Position numbers and translations under genes: made by a program. Below are positions 36,052-45,183 of a stretch of 64,000 nucleotides of DNA, piece by piece (within the stretch, counting starts at the first letter, position 1; each line of letters opens with the position of its first letter). This DNA is from Ewingella sp. CoE-038-23 (lineage in GTDB: Bacteria > Pseudomonadota > Gammaproteobacteria > Enterobacterales > Enterobacteriaceae). The stretch spans positions 1,922,001 through 1,986,000 of the forward strand of contig NZ_JAZHOH010000001.1 of NCBI RefSeq assembly GCF_040419245.1, in the 5' to 3' direction. A model generated the notes under the pieces. The model had not been told where the DNA came from. It did no database searches and was given only the letters and a program-made list of their open reading frames with translations.

Positions 36052-37764
36052 ATGCTCCGCCGGTTCTTCTCTTATTACGCGCCTTATAAAAAACTGTTTT
36101 ACCTCGACTTTGGCTGCGCGATCCTCGGTGGATTGCTGGAGCTGGGGTTTCCTATGGCAATCAAAACCTTTATCGACAAACTGCTGCCAGCCCATGACTT
36201 CGTGGTGATCCTGATAGCGACCGTCGGGCTGCTGTGCATTTATTTGATTAATACCGGGCTGATGGCGGTGGTCAACTATTGGGGACACGCGCTGGGCGTG
36301 GGGATTGAAACGGATATGCGCCGTCAGGCGTTTAGCCATTTGCAGAAACTCTCTTTCCGCTATTACGACAACACCAAAACCGGCCACATTATTACTCACG
36401 TCACCAAAGATTTGGAAGAAGTGGGGGAAGTGGCGCACCACGGCCCGGAAGACCTGTTCATCGCGATCATGACCTTTATCGGCGCCTTTATTTTGATGGC
36501 GACGGTGCACTTGCCGTTGGCGCTGATGACCATCGTGATTGTGCCTTTTATGACCTATCTGGTGAGCCGTTACGGCGCGCAAATGACCGAAACCTGGCGT
36601 CGCCTGTTTGGTCAGGTGGGTAACTTTAATGCTCGGATTGAAGAGAGCATCGGCGGTATTCGCGTGGTGAAAGCCTTTGCCAACGAAGCCCATGAGAAAA
36701 CCTTATTTGCCTCCGACAACGAAAACTATCGTGTTACCAAGTTGAAAGCCTATCGCATCATGACCGCCAGCCTGACGCTGAGCTACCTCAGCACGCGGCT
36801 TATTCAAATTGTGGTGATGATCGCCGGGACCTGGTACGTGGTTAACGGCCAACTGAGCTACGGCGGTTTTGTCGGCTTCTTATTATTGGTGGAAGTGTTC
36901 TTCCGCCCGGTGGCAAAAATCACTTCGGTATTGGAAAGCTACCCGAAAGGCATTGCCGGGTTTAAACGCTTTACCCAGCTGATTGACACCGCGCCGGATA
37001 TCGTTGACCGCCCGAATGCGCGGGCCGTTGAGCATCTGCACGGCGACATCTGCTATCGCGACGTGGTATTTGGCTATACGCCCGCCAGTAAGATCCTCAA
37101 TGGCATCAATCTGCAGATTAAAGCCGGAGAAACGCTGGCCTTTGTCGGGCCATCGGGGGCGGGGAAAACCACGCTGTGCTCGCTGTTGCCGCGATTCTAT
37201 GAGCTGGATAGCGGCTCAATTACCATTGATGGCATTGATATTCGCGATATGACGCAGGCGTCGCTACGCAACAATATCGGCATTGTGCAGCAGGATGTAT
37301 TCCTGTTCGGCGGCAGCATTCGCGAGAACATCGCCTATGGCAAACTGAACGCCACTGAGGCAGAAATCCGCGAGGCGGCGCGTCAGGCAAGGCTTGATGA
37401 GGTGATTAATGCCTTGCCACTCGGCATGGACACGGTGATTGGCGAGCGGGGCGTTAAACTCTCCGGCGGGCAGAAGCAGCGTTTGTCGATAGCCCGTATC
37501 TTCCTGAAGAACCCGCCAATCTTGATTCTGGATGAAGCCACCTCTGCGCTGGACACCGCCACCGAGCAGGCGATTCAGCAATCACTGGCTGACCTGTCCC
37601 AAGGCCGTACCACGCTGGTTATCGCCCATCGTCTGGCCACCATTCAAAACGCCGATCGCATTGTGGTGGTAGATAAGGAAGGCATTGTCGAGCAGGGTAC
37701 CCATGAACAGTTGCTCGCCCAGCAGGGCCGCTACGCTCAACTCCACGCCGCACAGTTTAGATAA
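36052..37764 (+). CDS. ABC exporter, fused membrane and ATPase domains
   Basis: A 570-residue half-transporter of the MsbA/LmrA class that would export a lipid or drug as a homodimer. The N-terminal half (1-310) has six hydrophobic helices. The C-terminal ATPase has Walker A GPSGAGKTT near 365, Q-loop IGIVQQDVFLF, signature LSGGQKQRLSIARIF near 470, Walker B ILILDEATSALD and switch His in VIAHRLATI. GAGG lies 7 bases before the ATG. It is a single gene after repeat copy 3, with no regulator or partner. The substrate is unknown. Confidence 0.85.
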   Translation: MLRRFFSYYAPYKKLFYLDFGCAILGGLLELGFPMAIKTFIDKLLPAHDFVVILIATVGLLCIYLINTGLMAVVNYWGHALGVGIETDMRRQAFSHLQKLSFRYYDNTKTGHIITHVTKDLEEVGEVAHHGPEDLFIAIMTFIGAFILMATVHLPLALMTIVIVPFMTYLVSRYGAQMTETWRRLFGQVGNFNARIEESIGGIRVVKAFANEAHEKTLFASDNENYRVTKLKAYRIMTASLTLSYLSTRLIQIVVMIAGTWYVVNGQLSYGGFVGFLLLVEVFFRPVAKITSVLESYPKGIAGFKRFTQLIDTAPDIVDRPNARAVEHLHGDICYRDVVFGYTPASKILNGINLQIKAGETLAFVGPSGAGKTTLCSLLPRFYELDSGSITIDGIDIRDMTQASLRNNIGIVQQDVFLFGGSIRENIAYGKLNATEAEIREAARQARLDEVINALPLGMDTVIGERGVKLSGGQKQRLSIARIFLKNPPILILDEATSALDTATEQAIQQSLADLSQGRTTLVIAHRLATIQNADRIVVVDKEGIVEQGTHEQLLAQQGRYAQLHAAQFR

Positions 37765-38208
37765 CCCGCTTGCCTTAACTCCGCAAAACGCCGTTTTTCT
37801 CTCAGCAGAGGGGAAAGCGGCAGCGCTTTTTATCCCTAGATTTATTACTTTCTTTTCTTACCTTTCGAACTAAGAATAAAAAAGCATCAAAACGGTCATG
37901 TGGCGAATAAATGGTTAACTGAAATTTGAATCAAGATCTCATTATTGCAATTTAGTGAAAGTTTTAAATTTGACTTATTAATTATCTAATCAAAAAAAAT
38001 TAAACAAATGGAGTAGGTTCATAAAATTAGAATTACCTTTTCTATTTAATGGATATAAAAGAACACTAAAAAATAGTTACCCTGCTATGCACTATAAAAA
38101 GGCATTACTACTATTCCGAATGTGTTTTTATTAATGATTGTTAACATCCGGCAACCCCCGCAGAACAGTGATCCCAATAACAGAAAACATACATTCCTAA
38201 ACACAAAT

Positions 38209-38243
38209 TGCACCAAAACCATGCAATGCACTATTGTGGTGCA
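38209..38243. promoter_or_regulatory. Two tandem NtrC-like sites
   Basis: TGCACTATTGTGGTGCA (38227-38243) fits the NtrC dyad TGCACCA-N3-TGGTGCA at 13 of 14 arm positions. TGCACCAAAACCATGCA (38209-38225) keeps the full left arm and 4 of 7 in the right. Their centres are 18 bases apart, as in NtrC enhancers. They lie about 250 bases before the porin ATG. I saw no convincing sigma-54 promoter downstream. Confidence 0.5.
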
Positions 38244-38276
38244 ATTCTTTATGCAAAAAACGCATATAATCAGTAA

Positions 38277-38310
38277 GTTACAGACCTCGCATAGAAACAT
38301 ATTGTTACAA
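38277..38310. promoter_or_regulatory. OmpR-like boxes upstream of the porin
   Basis: GTTACA (38277), GAAACAT (38294) and GTTACAA (38304) recur with 10- and 17-base spacing, resembling OmpR half-sites before ompC and ompF. The consensus is loose, so this is tentative. Confidence 0.35.
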
Positions 38311-38489
38311 CTCTTTGCGTTAAATTAACGTTATCGCCCGAACTTTTCCATTTTAACTTTTCGTGCTTAATGCTAAGGTTCGAATCGTTTTACAGACAGA
38401 AGCATTTATAAACATTTAAAAAACTCACAGCTCGATATTTAAAAGCGGGCATGAGAAATCCTTTATATAAAATCAAGGAATATAAAATA

Positions 38490-39593
38490 ATGATGAAGCG
38501 CAGTGTGCTGGCCGTAGTGGTCTCTTTAATCGTTGCATCCTCAGCTGCTAATGCAGCAGAAGTTTATAATAAAGACGGCAATAAATTAGACCTGTACGGT
38601 CGCGTGAACGGCAAACATGCCTTCAGCGATGACAAAGGTTCTGACGGCGACAAAACTTATGTCCGTTTTGGTTTTAAAGGGGAAACTCAAATTAATGACC
38701 AACTGACCGGTTACGGCCAGTGGGAATACAACGTTCAGGCTAACCACGCTGAATCAGCAGGCACCGAGGGTACGAAAACTCGTCTGGGCTTCGCAGGTCT
38801 GAAAGTTAAAGATTTCGGTTCTTTCGACTACGGTCGTAACTACGGCGTTGTTTACGACGCAATCGCGTTTACCGATATGATGCCTGAGTACGGCGGCGAC
38901 ACCGGTTACACTGACAACTTCATGGTGGGTCGTGCTAACGGTCTGGCAACTTACCGTAACCAAGACTTCTTCGGTCTGGTTGAAGGTCTGAACTTTGCTC
39001 TGCAATATCAGGGTAAAAACGAAGGTGACGCTAACCGTCCAGACGGTAAAGCGAATGGCGACGGCTACGGCGCGTCATTGGATTATGAAAACATCGGCGG
39101 CACGGGTATCGGCGCAGCATTGGCAGGTTCTTCTTCTGACCGTACCAATGGCCAAGCTAACTCTACCTACGGCAAAGGCGACAAAGCTTCTGCATGGGCT
39201 ACCGGTCTGAAATATGACGCTAACCAGGTTTACCTGGCAGCGATGTACAACGAAACTCGTAACCAGACTCCAATCAGCGTTCCAGCGACTGGCGCGGTTC
39301 CAGCTACTTCTGGTTTTGCTAACAAAACCAAAGGCATCGAGTTCGTTGCACAGTACCAATTCGAAAACGGCCTGCGTCCTTCTGTAGGTTACGTACAGTC
39401 TAAAGCTCACGATATCGAAAACGGTATCGGCGATGCAGACATCGTTAAATACTTCGAAGTGGGCGCAACTTACTACTTCAACAAAAACATGTACGTTTAT
39501 GTTGACTACCTGATCAACCAACTTAACGACGACAACAAGCTGGGCCTGAACACCGACGATATCACTACCGTTGCCCTGACTTACCGTTTCTAA
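38490..39593 (+). CDS. OmpC/OmpF-class general porin
   Basis: A 367-residue outer-membrane trimeric porin. The signal peptide [22 protein letters not shown] is cut before [17 protein letters not shown], the classic enterobacterial porin start. Loop 3, which narrows the pore, is [21 protein letters not shown] (PEFGGD in E. coli). The final strand TTVALTYRF ends in Phe, as needed for BAM insertion. I chose ATG 38490, 10 bases after AAGGA; an upstream in-frame ATG has no RBS. It has a long, AT-rich upstream region with possible OmpR and NtrC sites, and a terminator follows. Confidence 0.93.
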   Translation: MMKRSVLAVVVSLIVASSAANAAEVYNKDGNKLDLYGRVNGKHAFSDDKGSDGDKTYVRFGFKGETQINDQLTGYGQWEYNVQANHAESAGTEGTKTRLGFAGLKVKDFGSFDYGRNYGVVYDAIAFTDMMPEYGGDTGYTDNFMVGRANGLATYRNQDFFGLVEGLNFALQYQGKNEGDANRPDGKANGDGYGASLDYENIGGTGIGAALAGSSSDRTNGQANSTYGKGDKASAWATGLKYDANQVYLAAMYNETRNQTPISVPATGAVPATSGFANKTKGIEFVAQYQFENGLRPSVGYVQSKAHDIENGIGDADIVKYFEVGATYYFNKNMYVYVDYLINQLNDDNKLGLNTDDITTVALTYRF

Positions 39594-39643
39594 GTTGATT
39601 CAAAGCATTATTACCCGTTTCTGTGTCTGAAAATGGTAATGGT

Positions 39644-39678
39644 AAAAGGCAGAGTTTCATTGGCTCTGCCTTTTTTTC
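39644..39678 (+). terminator. Rho-independent terminator of the porin gene
   Basis: AAGGCAGAG / CTCTGCCTT with a 9-base loop is followed by a T-run, 53 bases past the stop. Confidence 0.9.
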
Positions 39679-39848
39679 GTCTTGAATTTGCCTCGCTGGC
39701 CTTTCGTTCTCATACCTTACACTTCAATCGCTTAACCCATAGCCTGAAGGTATAGCGCTGCACTAAACAAGTATTCGTCACTTCGCAACTCGCATGGAAT
39801 AGTCGTGTTTTCCTTTATTAGCTGCCCAAGTTAAGGAGCACCAAGTCT

Positions 39849-40859
39849 ATGCAAACCATTCCCAAACCTTATTTACTGTTTTTAGGTGATGTGACCGATC
39901 CGCTGGCAGTCAAAACGGCGCGCGGCATCCACCATTGGCGCCTTGAGGTCTGTATCGGCCAACTACGTCTGGCGGAGGACTCCATTTCTCTCGGCTTGGA
40001 AGAAATGGATGTGGTTACAGCCAAGCAGCAGGGGGCGAAAACCATGGTGCTGGGCACCGCCAACTCTGGCGGCAAGCTTCCTGGGCATTGGTTAACATCC
40101 ATTAAAGCGGCGATCCGCGCCGGTTTAAACGTGGCGAACGGCTTGCATCAAGGGTTGAATGATGTTCCTGAGCTGGTGGAGCTTGCCAAACAGTATCAGG
40201 TGGAACTGTTTGACGTGCGCCATATGCAACCCGCGTTGGACACCGGGACTGGCAAACGCCGTGGCGGAAAACGTATTTTGACCGTCGGCACCGACTGCTC
40301 TGTCGGCAAGATGTACAGCTCGCTGGCGCTGGAAGCGGCGCTGCGCCAGCTGGATATTCAGGCAGATTTTCGCGCCACCGGGCAGACCGGCATCTTAGTC
40401 GCCGGAGCCGGAATTGCCATTGATGCGGTGATTGCCGATTTTATCTCCGGCGCGGTAGAAACACTGGCTCCGGCCAATCAAGACAATCATTGGGACATTA
40501 TCGAGGGGCAGGGATCGCTGTTCCACCCATCGTTTGCCGGGGTAAGCATGGGGCTGATCCACGGCGCACAGGCCGATTTGCTGGTCATGTGTCATGAGCT
40601 TGGCCGTCCGCATATGCGCCATTTACCTCATATGCCGCTGCCAAGTTTACGCCAGTGCGTAGAAACCAATCTCGCGGCGGCGCGGCTGACCAGCCCACAT
40701 GTTCGACTGGCCGGTTTCTCACTCAACACTTCGGCGGTGGATGAGCAACAGGCCAAAGCCGCACTAGCGGAAATTAGCGCCGAGTTTGGCGTGCCGGCGA
40801 CCGATCCCGTGCGCTTTGGTATGCAAGAGGTGGCGCAGTGGATCAAAGAACAGGGCTGA
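39849..40859 (+). CDS. dgcN: DgcN-type (DUF1611) D-glutamate N-acetyltransferase
   Basis: A 336-residue DUF1611-family protein. The family has been characterised as DgcN, which acetylates D-glutamate at the start of a D-Glu catabolic route with the enolase-superfamily partner DgcA and regulator DgcR. A P-loop-like VGTDCSVGKM lies near residue 148-157, an ATGQTGIL block near 178, and HEGQG-like IIEGQGSLFHPSFAG near 218. AAGGAG lies 10 bases before the ATG. A LysR gene follows and an M20 deacylase faces it, which fits acetylation and later deacetylation. No DgcA gene is seen nearby. The function is by family, so moderately sure. Confidence 0.7.
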   Translation: MQTIPKPYLLFLGDVTDPLAVKTARGIHHWRLEVCIGQLRLAEDSISLGLEEMDVVTAKQQGAKTMVLGTANSGGKLPGHWLTSIKAAIRAGLNVANGLHQGLNDVPELVELAKQYQVELFDVRHMQPALDTGTGKRRGGKRILTVGTDCSVGKMYSSLALEAALRQLDIQADFRATGQTGILVAGAGIAIDAVIADFISGAVETLAPANQDNHWDIIEGQGSLFHPSFAGVSMGLIHGAQADLLVMCHELGRPHMRHLPHMPLPSLRQCVETNLAAARLTSPHVRLAGFSLNTSAVDEQQAKAALAEISAEFGVPATDPVRFGMQEVAQWIKEQG

Positions 40860-40947
40860 TTTACCGTATCTGAACACAGATGTTGCAGCCAAGTGACAGC
40901 CATTTTGCTACCTTCAGTTATCAGTGTTTTTTTGGAGCCACTGGCGC

Positions 40948-41847
40948 ATGCGTCTTCGTCACATTGAAGTTTTTCAAGCCGTTTTACAGGCGGGCAGCGT
41001 CAGCGGCGCGGCGCGTTTGCTTAACGTGTCGCAGCCTAACGTTAGCCGCGTGCTCAACCACGCCGAGCAGCAACTGGGCTTTGCGCTGTTTGAGCGCAGC
41101 CCGCAGGGGCTGATTGTGACCCCAGAAGGGCGGCGATTAATGCCGGAAATTGACGCCTTATTTAGCCATATCCAGACTATTTCTGCCTTGGCCGAGCAGC
41201 TGCGTCAGGGGGAAGGCCAGCACGTTCGCATGGGGTCGGCTCATACCCTCGGGCAGGTGATTATGGCCCCGGTGTTAGCCAATTTCCGCCGTCAGACGCC
41301 CGGCGGCAGCGTTGAATTGGTGACTACCCACTTCAACACGCTGAGTCAGGATCTACTGCAATACAAGATGGATTTTGCCCTGACTTTCGCCGAACAGGTG
41401 CCCGGCGAGCTGATTGCCGAATCTGTTTATCAGGCCAACATGGTGGCGCTGTTGCCACTGGATAGCCCGCAGGAAGGCCCAGTTTCGCTGAGCTGGCTGT
41501 GTGACAACGAGTTATTAATGTTGCAGCAGCAGGACCCTTTGGGGCAGGTGCTAAATCGCGTTCTGCACGAGCATGGCCTGTCGCCGCGTTCGCAGCTGTA
41601 TATCAAAACCTATTCGGTGATTGCCGATGTGGTGCTGGCCGGAGGCGGCGTCGGCGTGGTGGATACCTTCACCGCCAGCCGCTATCGCGGGCAGCTGAAA
41701 ATCCTGCCAGTGGTGGAGTATCTGCCTTTCGAGGTGATTTTGCTCAGCCGCAAAGATCAGCCGGCGTCACAGGCTGCGTTGAAACTTCAGCAGCTGATTC
41801 GCCACAAGCTGTGGGAGTTGGAAGGGCAACTGCTGAACCCTGCCTGA
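40948..41847 (+). CDS. LysR-family regulator, DgcR-like by position
   Basis: A 299-residue LysR-type transcription factor of usual length. The N-terminal HTH is RHIEVFQAVLQAGSVSGAARLLNVSQPNVSRVL. The effector domain follows, with VRMGSAHTLGQVIMAPVLANF at its start. It lies 88 bases after dgcN on the same strand. DgcN genes elsewhere are controlled by a LysR protein (DgcR), so control of dgcN by D-glutamate is a fair guess. I chose ATG 40948 (MRLRHIEVF) over an in-frame GTG eight codons earlier, to match the normal LysR start. Confidence 0.8.
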   Translation: MRLRHIEVFQAVLQAGSVSGAARLLNVSQPNVSRVLNHAEQQLGFALFERSPQGLIVTPEGRRLMPEIDALFSHIQTISALAEQLRQGEGQHVRMGSAHTLGQVIMAPVLANFRRQTPGGSVELVTTHFNTLSQDLLQYKMDFALTFAEQVPGELIAESVYQANMVALLPLDSPQEGPVSLSWLCDNELLMLQQQDPLGQVLNRVLHEHGLSPRSQLYIKTYSVIADVVLAGGGVGVVDTFTASRYRGQLKILPVVEYLPFEVILLSRKDQPASQAALKLQQLIRHKLWELEGQLLNPA

Positions 41848-41865
41848 AACTCAATTTTCCCTCCT

Positions 41866-43008
41866 TTATAGGGCCCCTTTGTCGATCAACAGATAATAGT
41901 CTTCAATGATCTGCTGATATAACTCCACGCTCTCTTCCAGCCGTGAAACCCGACAATACTCGTCAGTCTGGTGAGCCATTGAAGGCTCGCCCGGCCCGAG
42001 GATCAGGCAGGGCGGATTGCCCAAGGCGTCAACCAACAGCGCGGCATCGGTAAAATAGGGCACAATTTTGGCATCGACCGGCGTGTCATGCAGCGGCTGG
42101 CAGTGCTCGAATACGCTCTGCACCCAAGGGTTTTGCCGCTCAGTCAGCACGGCGGGAAGGTCAACTAAGGTCTCTATAGTGACAACGTCACTTAAATGCT
42201 GTTGCAAACGCGATTTCAACGTAGAGTGCGCCAGCGTTGGGTCGGTACGCATATCCACATCAAAACTGGCCCTGTCCGGCACCGAATTAATGTTCAATCC
42301 GCCCTGAAAAGTGCCGACGTTGAGCGTCGGTTTCTTCATTAATGGGTGCGGCGGGCCGGGGTCGAAATGACGAATCTTGCCAATAGCGTCAGCCGCCAGA
42401 TAGATGGCGTTAATCCCCAGCTCCGGCATCGCGCCGTGGGCGGTTTTGCCATGGGTAGCGCAACGCAGCCAGAGTGCGCCCTTGTGGCCGACCATCGGGT
42501 AATTGCCCGTGGGTTCGCCGACAATCAGCGCCCCCGGCTGGGCCAGCGTCAGGTTTGAATCATTAATCATGGCGCGCGCGCCGTCGCAGCCCGTCTCTTC
42601 GCCGCCGGTTAGGATCAGCATCACGCCGCTGTTCTGCGCAATGACCCCTTGGCGATGAATGCAGGCGACAATAAAGGCCGCGATGGCCGCCTTCATATCG
42701 CTGCTGCCACGGCCGTAAAGCTTACCGTCAGCGATCTCTCCGGCAAAAGGATCGAACTTCCACCGGGCGTTTCCCAGCGGAACCGTGTCGAGATGGCCGG
42801 TAAACGCCAGAGGTTTACCCGCCGCCGAGCCTGCTAAAGTGGCAATCAGGTTGCAGCGCCGTTCACCGAAAGGCTGTAGTTTGACCTCGAACCCGGTGTC
42901 GCTCAGAAAACTCGCCAGCCAGCTTAGGCATTCTACCTCGTCGCCCGGCGGGTTAATGGTGTTGAAGCCAAGCAGAGCGCGGGTTAGGGCGATAACGTCT
43001 TGATCCAT
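41866..43008 (-). CDS. M20-family deacylase (ArgE-like)
   Basis: A 380-residue zinc-dependent hydrolase close in length and motifs to acetylornithine deacetylase. It shows FTGHLDTVPLG near 68-78, GRGSSDMKAAIA, the catalytic Glu pair in LTGGEETGCDG, KTAHGAMPELG in the lid and a late HQTDEYC metal ligand. It is the last gene of a - strand operon with a CUT2 importer and a phosphotriesterase-like protein, and its end lies 18 bases from the convergent LysR stop. It may deacetylate N-acetyl-glutamate made downstream of DgcN, or act on the imported compound. Both are inference. Confidence 0.8.
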   Translation of the reverse strand: MDQDVIALTRALLGFNTINPPGDEVECLSWLASFLSDTGFEVKLQPFGERRCNLIATLAGSAAGKPLAFTGHLDTVPLGNARWKFDPFAGEIADGKLYGRGSSDMKAAIAAFIVACIHRQGVIAQNSGVMLILTGGEETGCDGARAMINDSNLTLAQPGALIVGEPTGNYPMVGHKGALWLRCATHGKTAHGAMPELGINAIYLAADAIGKIRHFDPGPPHPLMKKPTLNVGTFQGGLNINSVPDRASFDVDMRTDPTLAHSTLKSRLQQHLSDVVTIETLVDLPAVLTERQNPWVQSVFEHCQPLHDTPVDAKIVPYFTDAALLVDALGNPPCLILGPGEPSMAHQTDEYCRVSRLEESVELYQQIIEDYYLLIDKGAL

Positions 43009-43042
43009 TTGGCGCTCCTTAATGCAGATTTTTGCGACTGGT

Positions 43043-44140
43043 TTAGCGACTGAAAACGCGCTGCGGGTTGCCGATTAACAACGTTTCCAGCTGTTCACCC
43101 GTCACGCCGTGGCGACGCAAACGCGGCACGAAATGCTTGAGAATGTAGCCATAGCCGTGGCCGCCAAACTTGGTCAGCATGGTCTTGAGGAAAACGTCCT
43201 GCGACAGCAACACTTGCTCGATAAACCCGTCATCAATCAGCTCACGAATCGCCCGCGCGTTGTCTTCGTCGGAGGGCGATTGCGCGCTTTCGTCAGCATA
43301 AAAATAGGGCATGCCAATCATGTCGTATTCGAGAAAAGCGCCGCGCTCGGCCAGCGTTCGCTGATAGTTCTTATCCGCAAAGCTCGGGTTCATGTGGCAC
43401 AGCACCACGTGGCGCAGGTTGGCGCCTTCTTCCGCCAGAATATCCAACACTTTGTGGCCGTAACGCTCCCAGCCCGGCAAGTGGATTTGCATCGGCACGC
43501 CAGTTTTGGCGCTGGCGCGACCCGCCGCCCGCAAGGATTTCTCCTCATTCGCGGTGAAGGCCGCCGATACGCCAATTTCGCCAATCAGCCCGGCCACCAC
43601 CTCAGGTTTATCGCTGAAGCCGCCGACGTCATAAATAATCTGATCGGTCAGCGCTTCCAGCGAACGGCTTTTCACATAGTCGGGGTGAGACGGCTCAAGG
43701 TAGAAGCCGGTACCCATAATAATGTTTAAACCCGTCAGTCTTGAGATGCGTTGCAAGGCTTTCGGGTCGCGGCCAATGCCGATATTGGTCGGGTCAACCA
43801 CGGTTTCGCCCCCCAGCGCGCGGAACTTCATTAACTCTTCCACGGCGAGGTCAGAATCAAACAGCTGGCAATTATCACGGCTCATCAAAGGGTTAAGCTG
43901 CAATTCGCCCAGATTCTCAATTTTCACCGGCATCTCGGCGATGTGCCGCTCGCTACAGCAGCAGGGCGGCACCCACTTGCCCGAGGCGTCGAGCAGGATG
44001 TGCTCGTGCATCAGGGTGACGCCCAGTTTCTCCACCGCCAACGGGCCGAGCACGGTCATGGCGAAACCACTCTCCGCGCCCAGCGGGAAAGGGTCGGCAT
44101 GTCTAAATAAAGAACCTGCGAAACCGTCTTTAGAGGTCAT
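43043..44140 (-). CDS. Phosphotriesterase-family (PHP/lactonase-like) metalloenzyme
   Basis: A 365-residue TIM-barrel amidohydrolase of the phosphotriesterase family. The metal motif LMHEHILLD lies near residue 44. Glu in LIGEIGVS stands where true phosphotriesterases have the carboxylated Lys, as in PHP proteins. His ligands follow in QIHLPGWE and VVLCHMNP, and Asp in LLSQDVF near 310. Family members beside sugar importers are often sugar lactonases. An N-terminal CCCC-like patch (PPCCCSE) is unusual. AAGGA lies 8 bases before the ATG. It is 4 bases past the permease stop and followed by the M20 gene, so all are one operon. Confidence 0.75.
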   Translation of the reverse strand: MTSKDGFAGSLFRHADPFPLGAESGFAMTVLGPLAVEKLGVTLMHEHILLDASGKWVPPCCCSERHIAEMPVKIENLGELQLNPLMSRDNCQLFDSDLAVEELMKFRALGGETVVDPTNIGIGRDPKALQRISRLTGLNIIMGTGFYLEPSHPDYVKSRSLEALTDQIIYDVGGFSDKPEVVAGLIGEIGVSAAFTANEEKSLRAAGRASAKTGVPMQIHLPGWERYGHKVLDILAEEGANLRHVVLCHMNPSFADKNYQRTLAERGAFLEYDMIGMPYFYADESAQSPSDEDNARAIRELIDDGFIEQVLLSQDVFLKTMLTKFGGHGYGYILKHFVPRLRRHGVTGEQLETLLIGNPQRVFSR

Positions 44141-44144
44141 GGCG

Positions 44145-45152
44145 CTATCCTTTACTACTTCGAACCGGGTTGAAAATGCGGGTGTTCAGCCAGATAGCCA
44201 GCAGAATGATTAAGCCAGTGGCGATTTGCGTATAGAACGGCGACATGTGCGACAGGATCAGACCATTTTGGATAACCGCGATGGACAGCGCGCCAAGCAG
44301 GGTGCCGATAATGGTGCCGAAGCCGCCAAACAGGCTGGTGCTGCCCAAAACAACGGCTGCGATCACTTGCAATTCAAAGCCTTCGCCCTGATTTGACGAA
44401 CCACTGCCCAGACGCGCAGTAATGATCATTCCGGCTAAGGCCGCTGCCATCCCGCAAATCACGTAAACCCACATGGTGGTCGATTTAGTATTGACCCCGG
44501 CGCGACGCACCCCTTCGGCATTGGCACCAATGGCGGTAACATAGCGACCAAAGCGCATATGGTTGAGCAGCACGTGTCCAAAGACTAACGCCAGCACGCC
44601 GATAATGGCGGGCAGCGGCAGGCCAAGAACCCAGGCGCGGCCGAGCAGGGTGAACGGGCTGTCCGCCGGAATCGGGATGGAGTAGCCCTGAGTGATTAAC
44701 AGCGCCACCCCGCGAATCACCGCCAAGGTTGCCAAGGTGACAATAAACGCCGGGATGCCCTCATAGGCAATGAAGTAGCCATTGATGGCGCCAATCAGGC
44801 CGCCGAGTGCCAGCCCGCCAATCAGCACCACGGGCCACGGAAGTCCCCAGTTATTCAAGGCGATAGCGGATAACGCGCCGACCAGCGCCAGCGTCGAACC
44901 GACCGACAAATCAATGCCGCCGGTGGTGATCACCAACGTCATAGCGGCCGCGACAATCAGCAGCGGCGCGCTTTGACGGAGGATGTTTAACCAGTTGTAT
45001 CCACTGAGGAAATTGTCCGTTGCGAAAGAGAACACCACGCAACAGAAAATGAAAAATACCGCAATGCTCACCACGCCTGAATGGTTGTGCAGCATGCGCC
45101 GGGTAACCGATTGTTTAATAAGTCGGGGACTGGACATGTTTATGATACTCAT
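44145..45152 (-). CDS. CUT2-type sugar ABC importer permease (RbsC-like)
   Basis: A 335-residue inner-membrane permease with about ten hydrophobic segments. Family marks are TTGGIDLSVGSTLALVGALSA near 78-98, AIGANAEGVRRAGVNT in the coupling loop and VVLGSTSLFGGFGTIIGTLLGA near 268. Only one permease gene is present, so the channel is probably a homodimer as in ribose transport. It follows the ATPase gene by 31 bases. Confidence 0.87.
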   Translation of the reverse strand: MSIINMSSPRLIKQSVTRRMLHNHSGVVSIAVFFIFCCVVFSFATDNFLSGYNWLNILRQSAPLLIVAAAMTLVITTGGIDLSVGSTLALVGALSAIALNNWGLPWPVVLIGGLALGGLIGAINGYFIAYEGIPAFIVTLATLAVIRGVALLITQGYSIPIPADSPFTLLGRAWVLGLPLPAIIGVLALVFGHVLLNHMRFGRYVTAIGANAEGVRRAGVNTKSTTMWVYVICGMAAALAGMIITARLGSGSSNQGEGFELQVIAAVVLGSTSLFGGFGTIIGTLLGALSIAVIQNGLILSHMSPFYTQIATGLIILLAIWLNTRIFNPVRSSKG

Positions 45153-45183
45153 GGGCTTACCCTTTTAATTCACCAGACGGCGC

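Larger units (their letters stand above)
37765..38489. other. AT-rich 725-base intergenic region upstream of the porin
   Basis: This region is much richer in A and T than its neighbours. Near the left edge, an imperfect GCCG...CGGC stem at about 37790-37830 followed by CTTTTTAT may end the exporter transcript. The middle (37870-38120) shows no clear feature. NtrC-like and OmpR-like sites lie at 38209-38310. I saw no credible gene; one 68-codon ORF overlaps the NtrC sites and has no RBS. Confidence 0.6.

Noticed and set aside
38122..38328. A 68-codon ORF upstream of the porin
   Set aside because: It covers the NtrC-like sites, lacks an RBS and reads as unbiased AT-rich sequence.
38311..38480. 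A sigma-54 promoter (TGGCAC-N5-TTGC) between the NtrC-like sites and the porin
   Set aside because: Only a poor GG-N10-GC match on the - strand was seen, so I did not annotate it.
38250..38489. A MicF-like antisense RNA gene upstream of the porin, as beside E. coli ompC
   Set aside because: I looked on the - strand for a MicF-like 5' end and terminator and found neither.
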